Shown here one piece after another: positions 33,710 to 45,971 of a DNA stretch of 64,000 bases. Under the pieces are notes generated by a model, which worked only from the letters and a program-made list of their open reading frames with translations, had not been told where the DNA came from and made no database searches. The DNA comes from Dichotomocladium elegans (taxonomy: Eukaryota > Mucoromycota > Mucoromycetes > Mucorales > Lichtheimiaceae): assembly GCA_025716815.1 (NCBI GenBank), contig JAIXMN010000007.1, positions 327,501 to 391,500 of the forward strand, in the 5' to 3' direction. The position numbers and the translations under genes are program-made. How positions within the stretch are numbered: the first letter of the stretch is position 1; each line of letters starts with the position of its first letter.

Positions 33710-36700
33710 GATAAGACGCGTTGTGAAAGAATAAAATAAAGAAATGCAAGGGAAAAAGCGAAGAAAAAAAAAACAAAAAAAGGTAGGCCATATAAATATG
33801 AAATTTTTAGTGATCGACAACAAAGGGAGATAAAAAGACTATGCGTGATTTGCCTTCACAAAGAGTGCCAAAAACACAACATTACACACCAATAATAATA
33901 ACGGTTTTCCAATACAAAAAAGGACTATTTTCATATAATAAGGATGTATTTTTGTTAGGGTCTGTTGTGCACAAAACAAAAGTCCAATCAATATACGCCT
34001 ATGGTGTCCTTCATTTCTTTCTTCGGCTATATTCTCTGCCTCCTTATTTTTCCATGTTTAAAAGGAGCGATGCGGAGAACAAGAGCAGATCAGAATATCC
34101 TTAGTAACAACTGAAAAGAATGGGAGGGGGCTGAGAAAGTATTTCTTCGGATGCTACGTGCAAATCTTTGGCTGCCCCTATAACGAGCGTTACTTGTATA
34201 TATCGCAACAGGATGGACTCCTCAGCATGATAACTTTCCCTTTGCTACAGTAGCTTGTTTACCTATTAGTCTTGGGGCTTAATCAGGCAATACACCAAGA
34301 AAACGAAATAATACGTGCCTTAATTCAGCACGAATTAACATAATTCGTTTCTATGTGTACAATCCTATGTATCGTGCCGAAGACGCCGGTGCTAGAACCC
34401 ATCAAAATCATTGGACTGCTAAGCTATTGTATTCCGTTCCACAAAAGTGGTGAAAAATACAACTTTAATTCCCCTGCTCTCGCTGTGCCCTCGAGGCGCA
34501 TGGAATGGTTTATGCACGTTTCTTTTCCGTACGCGCTCCTGTTGATGGCCGGAAAAGGAGCTTGTATTCCTCGTGCTATTAAAAAGACTTTCTTCCACAT
34601 GCGATACTTCTTCATTTCCACTATTGTCATTGCACATACTGCGCAAGTGGTATCGCACAATCATTTTGTAGAGAAAAAGCAGATTTATTCGGGGTAATGG
34701 CATGAATATCACCTAACCAATCAATTTCCCAGGTTATCTGATCCGAAACTAAGCCGACAAGGTTTTTGTTTTTTCATACAGTAACCGAGCAAAGGCACCA
34801 ATTAAGGGAATCAGGAGACGATGGCAGAAAGGAGGGGAAGAGTCACTGGTACTACGATCCCGAGGTTCTTCGGAGACCTCTTGTATCTTTAGCTTTCTGA
34901 GCTTCCAACCGCTGTCCATCAAGGGCAGGGGCAAGCAGCTTGAAGAAAGGACCCTTTAAAGGACCATTGCGTGTAGTTCTCTAAAATTAAGCATCAACCT
35001 CCCCTTATTTCAAACTCACTAGCCCATTCAGTGCATGTAAACGGCTGCTCACACTTCAACACTATCAAAGTGAACATGTAGATGCCTAAAAATACATAGC
35101 CCCGTACTCAAGGATGACCGGATTTTGACAGAAATAGACTCTTCCCACGTACTTTCTACAGTGATACTCTCTTTTTTTTATGGAGCTGATCACTCATCAA
35201 ACTGTGATCTGCTGCATTTGCTGGGACGACTGCGGGGTATATCTAGGTTTGATGCAGCAAAAGTATATCATGTTTGTTTGCCGAAACGTTCATTGGGCGG
35301 ACACTTTGTATAATGCTATGCCCTTCACCTCAATAATGACATGGTGGTATTGTACGCAAGACCAGGAACCATTCAATGACTGGGCATTACCTTTCAAGAA
35401 GGTAATTGAGAGATTTTGTGATATGCTTTTGGGAGACAAGTCTAGCTAGATATTCCGAACCTCCATATGTTGGAATGTGATTGTGCTCCTAGGGTTGACG
35501 GGTTAATTTGAATTCCATCGCTTCTTACAAGTCTACACGCGTTTTATTTTTGTTTGTGGATAGCTTTTTGGCAGCATGCCATCTTTCAATGCACTCTAAT
35601 CTATCTTCCTGTGGTAGGTAATTTGGTATACACGGGATGAAATGGCTCGGGTTCGATCGATAAATTCTCTGATGATAGTGGTATGCTCCTTCTGTCGTAC
35701 GCTGGGTATTACTTACTAATATCTCTTTCGTTATGTGAGGGAACAGAAAAAGGATATGATACATTGGACCGATGTTATCACAGACGATTGAGCATCATTT
35801 TGAAAGAAGCTTTTTCTCCATTTCCCCTTGATCGAAAATCCTATTGAGGCGTATCGATCCATCACTGCTGCTGTTTGAAATACTCGCGATATACACAATA
35901 TTTTCTCCATATAGCTCCATCCACTAGCAAAAGTAGTCCGCTATGCACCAAATACAAAAGACGATGTCCGGCCAAGAAGATAACTGTTAGGGGAGGATAT
36001 AGAAAATACCATTTGGCCATAGAAAAAAAAGAGGACACCATATGCTGTTGTTTAACACAATACATTCCTATCTTTTAGGAGACAACTCATCTGACAATGG
36101 AGAGTTCTGAAGATCCAGTATCTCAGTGAGCAAGGTGAGGTGCTAAACGTTCGGGAGAGGGAACCATGTAATGGCTGCTGATTGACAGCAAAAGTCAAGA
36201 ATGAAAGCAAGATCAATTAGGCATAGTTTTAGTACATAGATGTTTGCCGCTATTGCTCTGGAAAGCCACCACGTAGCGTGCTATACAATGTTTCGTATTT
36301 TGGACGTCATCATGCACGAAATTTATTTGGAAAATAAAGAACGTCATACGCGTCTTACCTCCCTTTATCGTTTTCTTTGTTTCCATTTGTGGATGAACAA
36401 GATACACACAGGTAATGTGTCAGGAAAAAGTGTGTTCAGCAGCAAAGCATTGCATCAAGGATTATCCAATCGATCAGAATGTCACCGAAGAAGCGATGTC
36501 GTTGAATAAACGATATCTTACACTGAGGTTACAGTTCTTTGTGTTGACACTCATAGCAGGGTCTGTTTAAGCATGTGTGCAATTGTACATATATTCCTCG
36601 ACAATATTTTGCAGAGTCGAGTTTGCCAAGCTTTTCAGGTAACATTTTGATTTGTCATCGCAGCAAAGATTTCTTGAGAAAGGCATGCGTCTTTGATTTT

Positions 36701-37451
36701 TGAAAAATAAAGTACGTGAAACCTTTAAAAAGATTTGCTCTACCGTTGAATTTCCCTCTTTCTTTATGGATACCATTCTTCCCCTTATTGTCCTTCGCTG
36801 TTTACAGTTTTGCATACATTCGATTTATGTTGAAATAAGCTCAGCCAAACCCGTTCTTGTTGCTGTGCTGCTAAAAGATTGGTCTCCACCCTTCCCTCAA
36901 CGACCAGCGAATATGGAAAGAGTATAGACCAAATTGTCCTGGTCGTTCTTGTTCCCAGCAAATGACTTTTATGCATCCCATATGGGAAATGACGCTGTCT
37001 GTGGCATGAGAATATCCCACTTGTATCAATAAAAGCATGTTCTAACCATTTGGCAGGTACGTCTTTATCGGCCAATGTCCGGAGATTTAACTTCCATCCA
37101 CGAGAACAAAGACTGCATCAATCAAACAGCGATTCAAAAAAAAAAAATTACGTTCGAGAAAGGCAAAAAAATGTAAACTTGAGTGAAATTGAGCTTCTAA
37201 CGAGGGAGAGTACACGTGCGAAAACCTCTAGGGATTAGTGTGTGATAAGCATGACCGGGAATGGTTTGATGAGATACTTTTGTGAGAGTAGCCGATTGAA
37301 TCTACTGTCTCTGCTCCAGAAGGAATGAGTCATTTTCCCTCTAATCCGCTTGATTCGCTGTAGCACAAATTCGCATTTATTTCTTTTATCTTACACCCGT
37401 TTAAAACCGCAAAAAATCCCCCTTTTCCCACCACCAGCTCCACTGGTGCCA
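33710..37451. other. About 3.7 kb without recognisable genes
   Basis: It is AT-rich. It lies between the starts of two divergent genes. Short frames exist (for example 35180-35449 +, a Trp-rich frame ending MLLGDKSS) but none is recognisable. It may contain an extended promoter of the C2H2 gene, unrecognised small or non-coding RNA genes, or decayed elements. Confidence 0.4.
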
Positions 37452-38360
37452 ATGTCTACAACAGCACTCGCCATCGACAAGAAGATCTGGTCTAGGGACA
37501 AACTGTTGTGTCTGTACGGGATCGACCTTGCGGCGGCAGCGTCCTCGTCGGTTCTGGTTTCGCCCTTCATCGCGGTGGTTGACAGGTTCGTGGTGGAGAT
37601 TACGCTCTCACTCTGTGTGTGTATGTGTGCTGCTTTGTGAGGTGTCGTCTCAAAGTTAATTTTTTCTTTGTATTTTTTTTTCAGGGCCATTATTGAAAAT
37701 GCAAACGGCAAGCGACCGCTCAATCATGGACTTATCCAGGGTTTCCGTCGAGTTTTTACTCGACCACTTGAATTTGCTGGGACGCCTCAATTCCGTTTAA
37801 TATTTGGTCTTTACTTTAGCACGTACATCACCGCCAATATCATGGACACAACGAGCGAGCACCTCGGTGTCTCTGCAGGAACGGCGTCATGGTACAAGTT
37901 CGTGACAACGACGGTGGTAAATATGGGCGTGTGCATCTACAAGGACGCTGCGTTTACGAGGATGTTCGGCGTCACTGCCGTCCGTAGCCTACCGAAGCTA
38001 AGCTACATTCTTTTTGCTGCCCGTGACTCGCTCACAATTGCCGCGAGTTTCACCGCACCGTCCTATATTGCCGGTTGGCTTGAGAACAACCACGCGATCG
38101 AACCGAACAAGGCAAATGTATCTGCTCAGCTGGCATCGCCCGCACTAGTCCAATTCGTCAGCACGCCCTTTCATCTCCTCGGACTCGATCTCTACAACCG
38201 ACCAACCGTAACAGCGGCCGACCGGATGGGTTTCCTCAGAGCAGAATATTTGAAGAGTTCAGTTGCCCGTGTTGGCAAGATCGGTCCGGCATTCGGTATC
38301 GGAGGCGTGGGAAATACCTATTTTAGAAGCTTCAGAAAAACTGTTGTAGACAGATACTAA
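37452..38360 (+). CDS. Conserved membrane protein, mitochondrial carrier-like, function unknown
   Basis: Exons 37452-37585 and 37685-38360 give 269 residues from MSTTALAIDKKIWSRDKLLC. The first segment contains VSPFIAVVDRAIIENANGK, where P...VDR resembles the PX[DE]XX[KR] turn of mitochondrial carriers in loose form. It is followed by RPLEFAGTPQFRLIFGLYFS, YITANIMDTTSEHLGV, YKFVTTTVVNMGVCIYKD, KLSYILFAARDSLTIAASF, FVSTPFHLLGLDLYNRP and the C-terminus NTYFRSFRKTVVDRY-stop. The repeated helix-forming segments suggest a six-helix inner-membrane protein. The text looks strongly conserved, but I do not know a characterised member. Intron placement is secure (AG|GTTCGT and TTTTTTCAG|G, codon AGG). 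Confidence 0.8.
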
Positions 38361-39068
38361 GTTGTACATAGAATTAGAATCGTTTGCTTTGTTACGTTAG
38401 TATATTATCTCTTTATTACCACAGCGATTCGTCGCTCAGCTGCCCTGCTGTTTCCAAAATTGGTTACATGAATTCATATCTGCATAAATGCTTGTTGCTG
38501 AACCAAGAGCTCACGTGCCGATCTTTGTCGCTTTCAAATGAAAGGTAGGTGTCGGTGGCTTTAGTGTTCTGAAAAGGTTGCTCTATAAAGAATCAGCCAT
38601 TATTACCAATTGCTTGCCCTAATATTCCCGACGGTGTGTTGTTCCACGATTGCTTACTTGTGTTGTTGAAGCAGAAGAAAGCTACATGAAATCTTGACGC
38701 TTGATCGCATTGGGGGGGGGTTGGAGTTTGGTTGTTGCTGGCCGCCTAATTAGTCACATGCTTTGCAATGGATGGAAAAAGTCTATATACATTTCCAACA
38801 TAGACATCTTTTCAGATCGAATAGCACACACCATCGAAGTCACTTTTTTAGGACATCGAGTCGTTCTCCGTCTGCTGATTCTCGCTATGAGGCATCATTC
38901 CGGTTTTGAATTTATTTCAATCCGGAATATACAAGCTATCGGTTTCAGTGTTACACTATTCAGGTACATTTCATAAAATCAAATGTATCAATGATTGACT
39001 GGAAGGACGCATTTTTATTCGTTAGAAATACATATGTATATTTATGTTATTTTTTCTTTGTACGTAAA
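38361..39068. other. Convergent intergenic region
   Basis: 3' flanks of the membrane-protein gene (+) and the chitinase gene (-). A G9 run lies at about 38710. No gene is seen. Confidence 0.4.
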
Positions 39069-41117
39069 TCAAAAAAACTTGACGCCATCAGCTTCAGGTG
39101 CAATAAAAACGTTTCCCGATTTAAATCCACCCTTAATTGCGAACACGAGCGCCATACTTTTACTATGCTCGTTCCTGATCTCGAGATTAACGACACGGCC
39201 TATCTGCGAGATAGAACCAGAAGAGACATGCGTGACGGTGATATTAGCTGGCATGGTAATTTGGATCGAGACTAGGGGGCCAAAAGGTTCGTTGGTTGTG
39301 CGACGGGCGTTGATAATAGCCTCGTATGAGTTTTTGGTGAGGTGGGTGACAGAGAACTGGGTAGTGACGTTGTCGTTCGTTGAGCTATATGGCTTTGGGA
39401 CATTAACCTCAAAGAGAGGAGGGACTTTTGCATATTCAGCTGTCGGGCAAGAATCAGCCGTCAATAAAGGCTGGGCACAATAAATGGAACTGCTATCGGT
39501 GGAAGTCATGCAGGCAAAGCCAGGAGGACATTGCTCAATGAACCATTTTCCGTAGGTGCAGACAGCATAATCCTCAGCGGTGCATGCGTATTGGCCCTCC
39601 ATGGAGCAAACAGCGCCATGGGTGATGCACGGTGCCGAGACTGGGACAGAAGTAGCAGAAGATGATGATGTCGTAGTTGCTGTTTTGCTTGAAGCTTTAG
39701 AAGTCGTTGTCTTGCTAGGGGGCCTCGGCCCATTGTGGACTAGGCGCCCGACGGCAGTGGCATAATTAGGAGAAACCTCACTATTTCCGTAGGATTGTGA
39801 TGCATCTAAACGATTTTTCGCACGCATATGTATCTATGTGCATGAGAATGGGCCCCGAAGAGCTACAACTGCAGTAATGATTATTTACCCCACATTGCAA
39901 TGCCGCCAAAACTCGAGTATGTGGACATGACACTGTTAACGATGGGCACGAGATTGTTGAAGTGGACATAACCTGAGCCGGCAGCAGTTGGTGAACCGGG
40001 AATACCCAAGTAGACCTTGACATTTTTATTGGGCGAGATGCTCCTAGCCCACCTGTCCCAGGTTTCGAAGTTAAAGTTCGGCGTTGTGGCGGCGCAGTAA
40101 TTGTTGTAGAACTGAACAATGACTGCGTCCATTTCTACCGAGTCAATCACCGTGCCAAGTATGGCGTCTGGGTATGGGCACTGATGGGAGTGGAGAGATT
40201 GGGGGGGAGTTTAATTCACATGACTAGACCTATTATCTACTACCATCGAAGCTTATCTACCTGAGGAGCAGCTGTAATATAGTAATCTTTCGAAGTGTCT
40301 GATGCAAAAAGAGAACGTAGTTCTCTGACAAGCGTCTACACGATGATAACCTTGTCAGTTGGAACGGTTGCGAATGGCCTTAAACAATCCGTTGTTGTAT
40401 TTGTACACACTGTATATCCCGTTGAGCCACCGCCTTCGATATCAAGGTCGAAACCGTCAACAACGGAGCTGCCAAACGGGCGAGTATTACTGCTACCCGC
40501 ACCAAAAAGATTCCAGAGGGTTTTTGCAAAAGTCTTTGCGTCGGCCTCATTCCGGAAGCCGTAGGAGCCGCTGGCACCACCAAGGGAAAGAAGAATTTTT
40601 TTACCTTTTGATTGGCAAGTCTTGATATCTTTTATATATATATATATATATTCCCCACCCCCGCACGCGATCAATGTTTGGTCAGATCGCATTGTGATGT
40701 GAAAGCCTCGATTCATGTTATCTTACCAGCAGCTATTTTGTCACACTTGAGTAAGGAGGTGCCCTCAAAATAGGTGTCGACACAGGCGTTTGCAAAATTG
40801 AGCGTTGGAAGCTTGCCAACATTGAACTCGACAAGGAAGCTGAGGATGAATACATCGGTGTTATCGTCGCAGTAAGCAGCAAGGCTCTTTTGAGACGAGC
40901 TCGAGCCGGCAGAGTTCTACGAAACAAAGCAAAATTACCGTAACGGTGTATCAGAGAAAACAAAAAAGCTTTAGAGTCCGTACGTTGCTATCTGTTCCCG
41001 TACCTGACCCCAGTACTGGATGACATTGTACCCGCTAGGGAATGCGGCTGTCGCTTCGGAAATTAACTTCGCAAGCAGGAGCAAACTAGTCAAAGAAGAC
41101 TTAATTCTAAAAAACAT
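39069..41117 (-). CDS. Secreted class III chitinase (GH18) with chitin-binding module
   Basis: This endo-acting chitinase is probably for cell separation or wall remodelling. ATG 41117 ([20 protein letters not shown]) begins a signal peptide with likely cleavage near EATA|AFPSG. The catalytic domain starts [20 protein letters not shown] and carries [16 protein letters not shown] and the GH18 signature [11 protein letters not shown], with the acid Glu of DXXDXDXE. Further blocks are [27 protein letters not shown] and FGGIAMWD. A Ser/Thr-rich linker (about 39650-39720) follows. Next is a Cys-rich module ([29 protein letters not shown]) resembling CBM19, and then a C-terminal beta-rich domain ending [14 protein letters not shown]. 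Six or so introns interrupt it. It is similar to yeast Cts1 in layout. No GPI signal is seen at the end. Confidence 0.92.
40630..40651. repeat. (TA)n microsatellite in a chitinase intron
   Basis: About ten TA units lie inside the intron just upstream of the exon encoding [13 protein letters not shown]. Confidence 0.9.
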
Positions 41118-43660
41118 AGTTTCTTTGTCCAAAAGAAACGGAGCTGGGTAAGAGGCACCAACCATCCTGAGTGACAAAATTGCTTTTATAATCCACAGTG
41201 ACATTATTTTTCGCCGAGTATAGGGTGGACGATAATACGTAAACCTCTCGTAATCCGATTAATGCAGTCCAAAAATGCATTAAAGAAGTGCATTTACAGA
41301 ATCACACCTGGTCAATTATCATGTATCGCTCCCCATTTACTTCTTTTTCTATCTCTCCAGCCAGTATGCGTACGGCGAGAGTAAGATGTTTCCTGTTGGA
41401 CCATTCGTCATGATTTTGAGTGTCTGAAAGAGCATGTACCATGTCTACAAGCTCTGACCAAAGCTGTCTAGTTTATTCTCTTAACGACATTCTATATATA
41501 CGCGTCGCATTTTTAAAGACAATCAACTATCAAAGCACCTAAGTACCCATCGACGACGGATAGCATTATATATCGGGCCAATTACCTATATCAGTTTTGC
41601 AAGCTCGCAGAGGCACTAACCCCATTCCTCATTTCTTCAAAGTGTAGCCTAGCCATCCATACAAGGCGTCTGGCTCAACGCGAGTTTGTCTACCCTGCGG
41701 TTGCCCATCTTCTACAAAATAATGGTAAAGTGGCATTGTGTCGAAACTGTGAAGGCTTTCTAAATGTTTCCTCCATTTAATGGAAATCGCGTCATCAAAA
41801 CCCGATGCATGCCGATTATTTGCATGGTACGCTATCGGCATACGATAGTCAGTACTCAACCCTATCTTTGCACTATCTAAAGCAATTCAGTAGGTTAACA
41901 TTTCACAGGGTTACTAAGTTGAAAACAGTCACCTATCCAAGAACCGCGTCTATTATACATATGAATATTATCTGTTTGAGATGCCCGTGATCCAGAGCAA
42001 GAAATGACGTCTATGAAGTAGAACCAACGGTGGTGTAACTCCTTTTGAACAAATAAAAATAGGTTCTGTGGTTATTACAATAGCAACCGAAAAGCATTGT
42101 CAAGCAACCACCTGCATAGATCGTTAAGTCAATGGGGGAAGACCTGTCTGTGTTGTATACCATTTCTCAAAATTGAAGTCGCGTTCTAGCCGTCCTTTGA
42201 AATTGCAAGATCACAAAAAATGGAAGTCGAATTTGCCCAGAGATCTTTACGCCTATGACAAACCAGATGTCGCATGCATGACGAAAGATAATGAATTTAT
42301 CTCGAAACTAACACCTTCAGCCTTTTGTAGAGTGACCAATGATACCTGTACTCGATGAGCCATGGAAGAGAGGCCAAAAGGAATCGCATCATCCTGTGGG
42401 GCTGCGATTTGGTAAGTCATGCGACTTCTTTTTAAAAATAAGTGTGTCTTATCCCTTATGTTACAGTTTAATTAACCCACTATAGGCTCTGTTGTCCTCT
42501 GACGGGATGTGGTGCACAAATTTCTGTCCATAATCATACTTTTATTTTCGATCAAGTTTGAAGCAATTTATGCGTGTAATAAGCCGACGAAGATACAATG
42601 AAATGATGATATTTGCAGATCGAGCCTATTGTTGTCGCACGGCAGGTTGTACAGTACTGCTCTCTTCCTACCCGGCTCACCTATAGGGTGCCTCCCCTGC
42701 ATTCATTGAACGGAGAGTGGTTCAAGTATCTTGCTTATCGCATCTTAACCCTGCGATAACAGGGTTAGAAAGTTCTTTAGGGATTGCAGGAGTTAGCTTT
42801 GCGCTAGCAATTCACTAGTGACTTCTTGTGCCTTCTTGCTAAGCATTCTCATGGGTTTATTATTAATAAAGACATCATGAGCCATTATACCGCAATTTTC
42901 TTGGAATGTAAAAAAGTGCATATAGTGTTTGAATCCCTTTCTCCAGCCAACAGGTTGCCGGCATAAAATTCTACCAGTAGTCTCTGCCTTCATCAAGCAA
43001 CAAGTTGAGCAGCATATGACTTGGATCATCTGGCATACGTTACTGATGAGTGTGAAGTGTCATCCAAGTACAGTACAGTATATTATTACACAATGAAGAC
43101 CTTCTGCGTTGGAACTCCTGTCTATCATTATCAATGGAGGAAAGCCTTTGTTTGTGGGGTGAGAACATGGTGGCTGACAATGTTCCTATTAACAAAGCAC
43201 GTAATAAGCCATTGATGCAAAAAGAAACACTGCCCTCGCTGCTGATAATAATTCGTTCTGAGGCGCGTAATGATTTCAATGCTTCTCTTGATGTCAGGAT
43301 AGCGATGACGTAGTCAGCAGCGGCTGGCAGCAAGAAACCAAACATGAAGGCTACTCTACTGCCAAGCTATATTCATATTCCGCCAACAAAATGTTCCCAA
43401 CGGGGAAAATCAATAGATGGAGGATGTTCAACGTGCTGGATGTGAATTTACCCAAACGGCAGCAGATCAATTGGAAACGATTGGTCGGATGCAGAGTATC
43501 GATCAAAAGAGACTTTCTTTTTCCCGAGTCACTGCGGGGGTTGGGGGAAAATGTGTTGCGGGGTATAGATGCCTGGAGATGAAGCTTCATACAGAGTGTT
43601 ACCACCACCCCCACGCCTACTTACAGAGCCCGTGCGCGCACGAGAGAGAAAAAACACACC
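41118..43660. other. About 2.5 kb without recognisable genes
   Basis: The region lies between the divergent chitinase and ADE8 genes. Minus-strand frames at 41629-41859 (ending DALYGWLGYTLKK) and 42793-43029 (ending KAQEVTSELLAQS) look protein-like but stand alone. They could be relic exons. An 8-bp hairpin TAACCCTG/CAGGGTTA lies at 42746-42767. Confidence 0.4.
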
Positions 43661-44284
43661 ATGTCCAACGCGCTTCCAACCATTGCTGTTCTAATTTCCG
43701 GCTCGGGCTCTAACCTTCAGGCACTCATCGATGCCACTGGGTCTGGCCAACTGAAAGCTAAGATTGTCCTTGTCGGGTCTAACCGCAAGAACGCATACGG
43801 GCTTGAACGCGCAGCCAAGGCGGGCATTCCAACACGTACCTGGTCCCTCAAGCAATACAAGGACGCCGGGAAGACACGCGTCGATTTCGACATTGACGTT
43901 GCACGGACCATTCAAGAGGAATATAAGCCCGACCTTGTCGTACTTGCCGGCTTTATGCACATTCTGTCACCCGAGTTCTTATCCTTTTTCCCGCGTTGCA
44001 ATGTCATGAATCTTCATCCGGCCCTACCCGGTCAGTTTGACGGCGCCCATGCGATTGAACGCGCTTATGAGGCGTTCGGAAAAGGTCAGATCTCTCACAC
44101 CGGTGTTATGGTTCATAAGGTGATCGCCGACGTCGATCGCGGCGAAGTCATCCTCCAGCGCCAAGTGCCTATCGAAAAATCGGACTCCCTTGCTGATTTG
44201 GAGGAGCGCATTCATTCTGTGGAGCACCAGATCATTGTGGAAGGAGCACAAAAGTTCTTGGACGAGTTGCTCAGCAATAAATGA
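43661..44284 (+). CDS. ADE8: Phosphoribosylglycinamide formyltransferase (GART)
   Basis: This enzyme transfers a formyl group from 10-formyl-THF to GAR in purine synthesis. It is a single exon of 207 residues, MSNALPTIAVLISGSGSNLQ, with the phosphate-binding SGSGSNLQALID. Further blocks are DLVVLAGFMHILSPEFL and the catalytic Asn-His in NVMNLHPALPG. SHTGVMVHKVIADVDRGEVI supplies the second His and the Asp equivalent to bacterial D144. It stops at 44282-44284. As in yeast Ade8, and unlike animals, it is a stand-alone protein. Start ATG 43661 lies in a good context (CACC-ATG). Confidence 0.96.
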   Translation: MSNALPTIAVLISGSGSNLQALIDATGSGQLKAKIVLVGSNRKNAYGLERAAKAGIPTRTWSLKQYKDAGKTRVDFDIDVARTIQEEYKPDLVVLAGFMHILSPEFLSFFPRCNVMNLHPALPGQFDGAHAIERAYEAFGKGQISHTGVMVHKVIADVDRGEVILQRQVPIEKSDSLADLEERIHSVEHQIIVEGAQKFLDELLSNK

Positions 44285-44781
44285 GAGGCAAAGAAAGGGG
44301 ACAAAGGAAAGATGATCTGATCTCGTTTCTTGTACAAGCCGGTGGTTCTGCTCCTTTCTTATTTTTTGTATTCGCGTGCCAGTCATCATGATATTCCCCG
44401 GTGGTTATGCGTGTGTGTGTCTGTGATTTGTGTGATTTGTGCGGAAGAAAAGGGGTTTTGGTGTCTATCTCCATCGTACGCGTGTAGACAGTACAAGAGA
44501 GCGCTTTTTAACTGAGCAATATTTCACATTGATTTGACATGTTTGTCCCTTTCGAGACCGGCACTAAGCAAGGGATGATGAATCTAGCGAAGATACTGAT
44601 TTACGCAATCATACCACACGGATTACTGTTCTTTATTTTGCAAAATAACTTTTGTATATAAGATAAAAGAATGCCATCATATTCTCGCCTCACAGATCTG
44701 GCGGAACTCCTGTTCATTGTACTAACCATTTCCTTGCGTAGATCTTCTTCCTGCTGGTGCACATTCGGCCGAGTATTAAGG
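44285..44781. other. ADE8 3' flank
   Basis: Contains the ADE8 3' UTR. A TATATAAGATAA sequence at about 44655-44666 could serve the next small ORF. No other gene is seen. Confidence 0.4.
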
Positions 44782-44994
44782 ATGTCATCTCTATCCCCAT
44801 CGAGAAGGTTTGCCAGAATATCTATCTATCCTTTGCAGAATACCTACATTCGCAAGGCTGAAACCTTGAAGGCTCCTAAATTCGATGTCTCCGCCTTGCT
44901 GGCTCTTCACGGTGGTGCTTCAACTGCTGGTGACTTGGGCCCCCCAAAAGTTCCCAAGGACTTTGTTGAACTTTCTGTTGTGAACTCTGCATAA
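44782..44994 (+). CDS. Small basic-N-terminus protein, unidentified
   Basis: This 70-residue frame starts [20 protein letters not shown], an Arg/Ser-rich, acid-free start that could be a mitochondrial presequence. It continues [40 protein letters not shown] and [14 protein letters not shown]. The Y(I/L)R...LKAP pattern recalls F1Fo ATP synthase subunit h (Atp14), but the match is too weak to name it. An upstream exon may exist: a TTGCGTAG acceptor at 44733-44740 precedes another open frame. An imperfect hairpin lies just downstream (45075-45102). Confidence 0.4.
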   Translation: MSSLSPSRRFARISIYPLQNTYIRKAETLKAPKFDVSALLALHGGASTAGDLGPPKVPKDFVELSVVNSA

Positions 44995-45389
44995 AAGCGC
45001 TTCTCCATAACCCAAAAAGTATGGTATCTCTGTAATAAGGATTGACGCAATGTGTGGCTCGTAAAGTGGGAAAGCCCCTAATCCCGATTCTGGGTTAAGG
45101 GGTGGTCTAACACCCATGTGTGCCGTTTGGTAAATAAGTTGTTATTCTTGCATTACTCGATTTGGGCATTTTGCATTCGATGGTGACATCGTTCGTGGAC
45201 CTGCTCAGGGGCTGTGATGCGACAGAATAAGCGAAAGTCAAGATTAATTTGAGTATTATTAGAGAATAACAGCTACAAGAGACAGGCATACAAACAAGAC
45301 ATGATCCTATTTGGCGCATGGTATGACAGGACGCCCCACAAGGTGAACCTGTATAAAAGACCAGCATTGTGCTGTGGAAGACGCACTCA
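44995..45389. other. Intergenic region with 3' hairpin and TATA-like box
   Basis: CCCCTAATCCC (45075-45085) pairs imperfectly with GGGTTAAGGGG (45092-45102). A TATAAAAG sequence at about 45353-45360 precedes the next gene by about 30 nt. Confidence 0.4.
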
Positions 45390-45971
45390 ATGTACTTAGC
45401 TTTTCGCATCACAAAAATGTCACATTTCTCCTTTGCACGCGACAGGCGTTCTCGTATTTGCAGTTGCCACAGCCATAGAGGAGCAGCCGTTAGTAGGACT
45501 ACGCCCTCTGAGATAGCAGACAAACAGCTCCAGCGGCAGCGCACTCCTCCCCGCCGCTGGCTCGAGCGAGTGCTCCGCGGCGGCCGTCTGGCGGCACACG
45601 AGGATTCTTTTTTCGAGACCAGACAGGAACAACAGGATCGATATTATTCGCTCTTGGACGAATATCATCGTCTTTTCAAACTTGTCGAAGAGGAGGTAAG
45701 TTCCACTTATACGCAAACAAAATTGGCTAAGCATAACACTGTTACGCATCTTCCTATTGCGTAGCTCTCCTACGCCACGGAGACTCAAGGGTCCATTTAT
45801 TACGAAGGAGATCTGGCAGCAGCAAAAAACGCACTCGAGCAATGGTTAGACTGTTATGACGCCTTGGTTTCAATCATGCTTGATCGGAGCGAACTCGAGG
45901 CCCTTGTCAAAGGGTGTGAGCGAGCCAAACAGACCTTTTACGACAAGCTCAAACATTTACCTCTGCCGTGA
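45390..45971 (+). CDS. Small coiled-coil protein, function unknown
   Basis: Exon 1 ends at 45695 (GAG|GTAAGT) and exon 2 runs 45765-45971, in phase 0. The start is ATG 45390 (MYLAFRITKMSHF) or ATG 45417. A basic Arg-rich N-terminus (QRQRTPPRRWLERVLRGGRL) is followed by an acidic helical part: FETRQEQQDRYYSLLDEYHR, LFKLVEEELSYATET, then YYEGDLAAAKNALEQWLDCY and CERAKQTFYDKLKHLPLP-stop. About 170 residues. The helical pattern suggests a coiled-coil adaptor. No family is recognised. Confidence 0.6.

Noticed and set aside
42746..42767. GATAACAGGGTTA near a small hairpin resembles part of the I-SceI recognition site
   Set aside because: Only about 12 of 18 positions agree, there is no homing endonuclease or intron nearby, and the hairpin explains the pattern.
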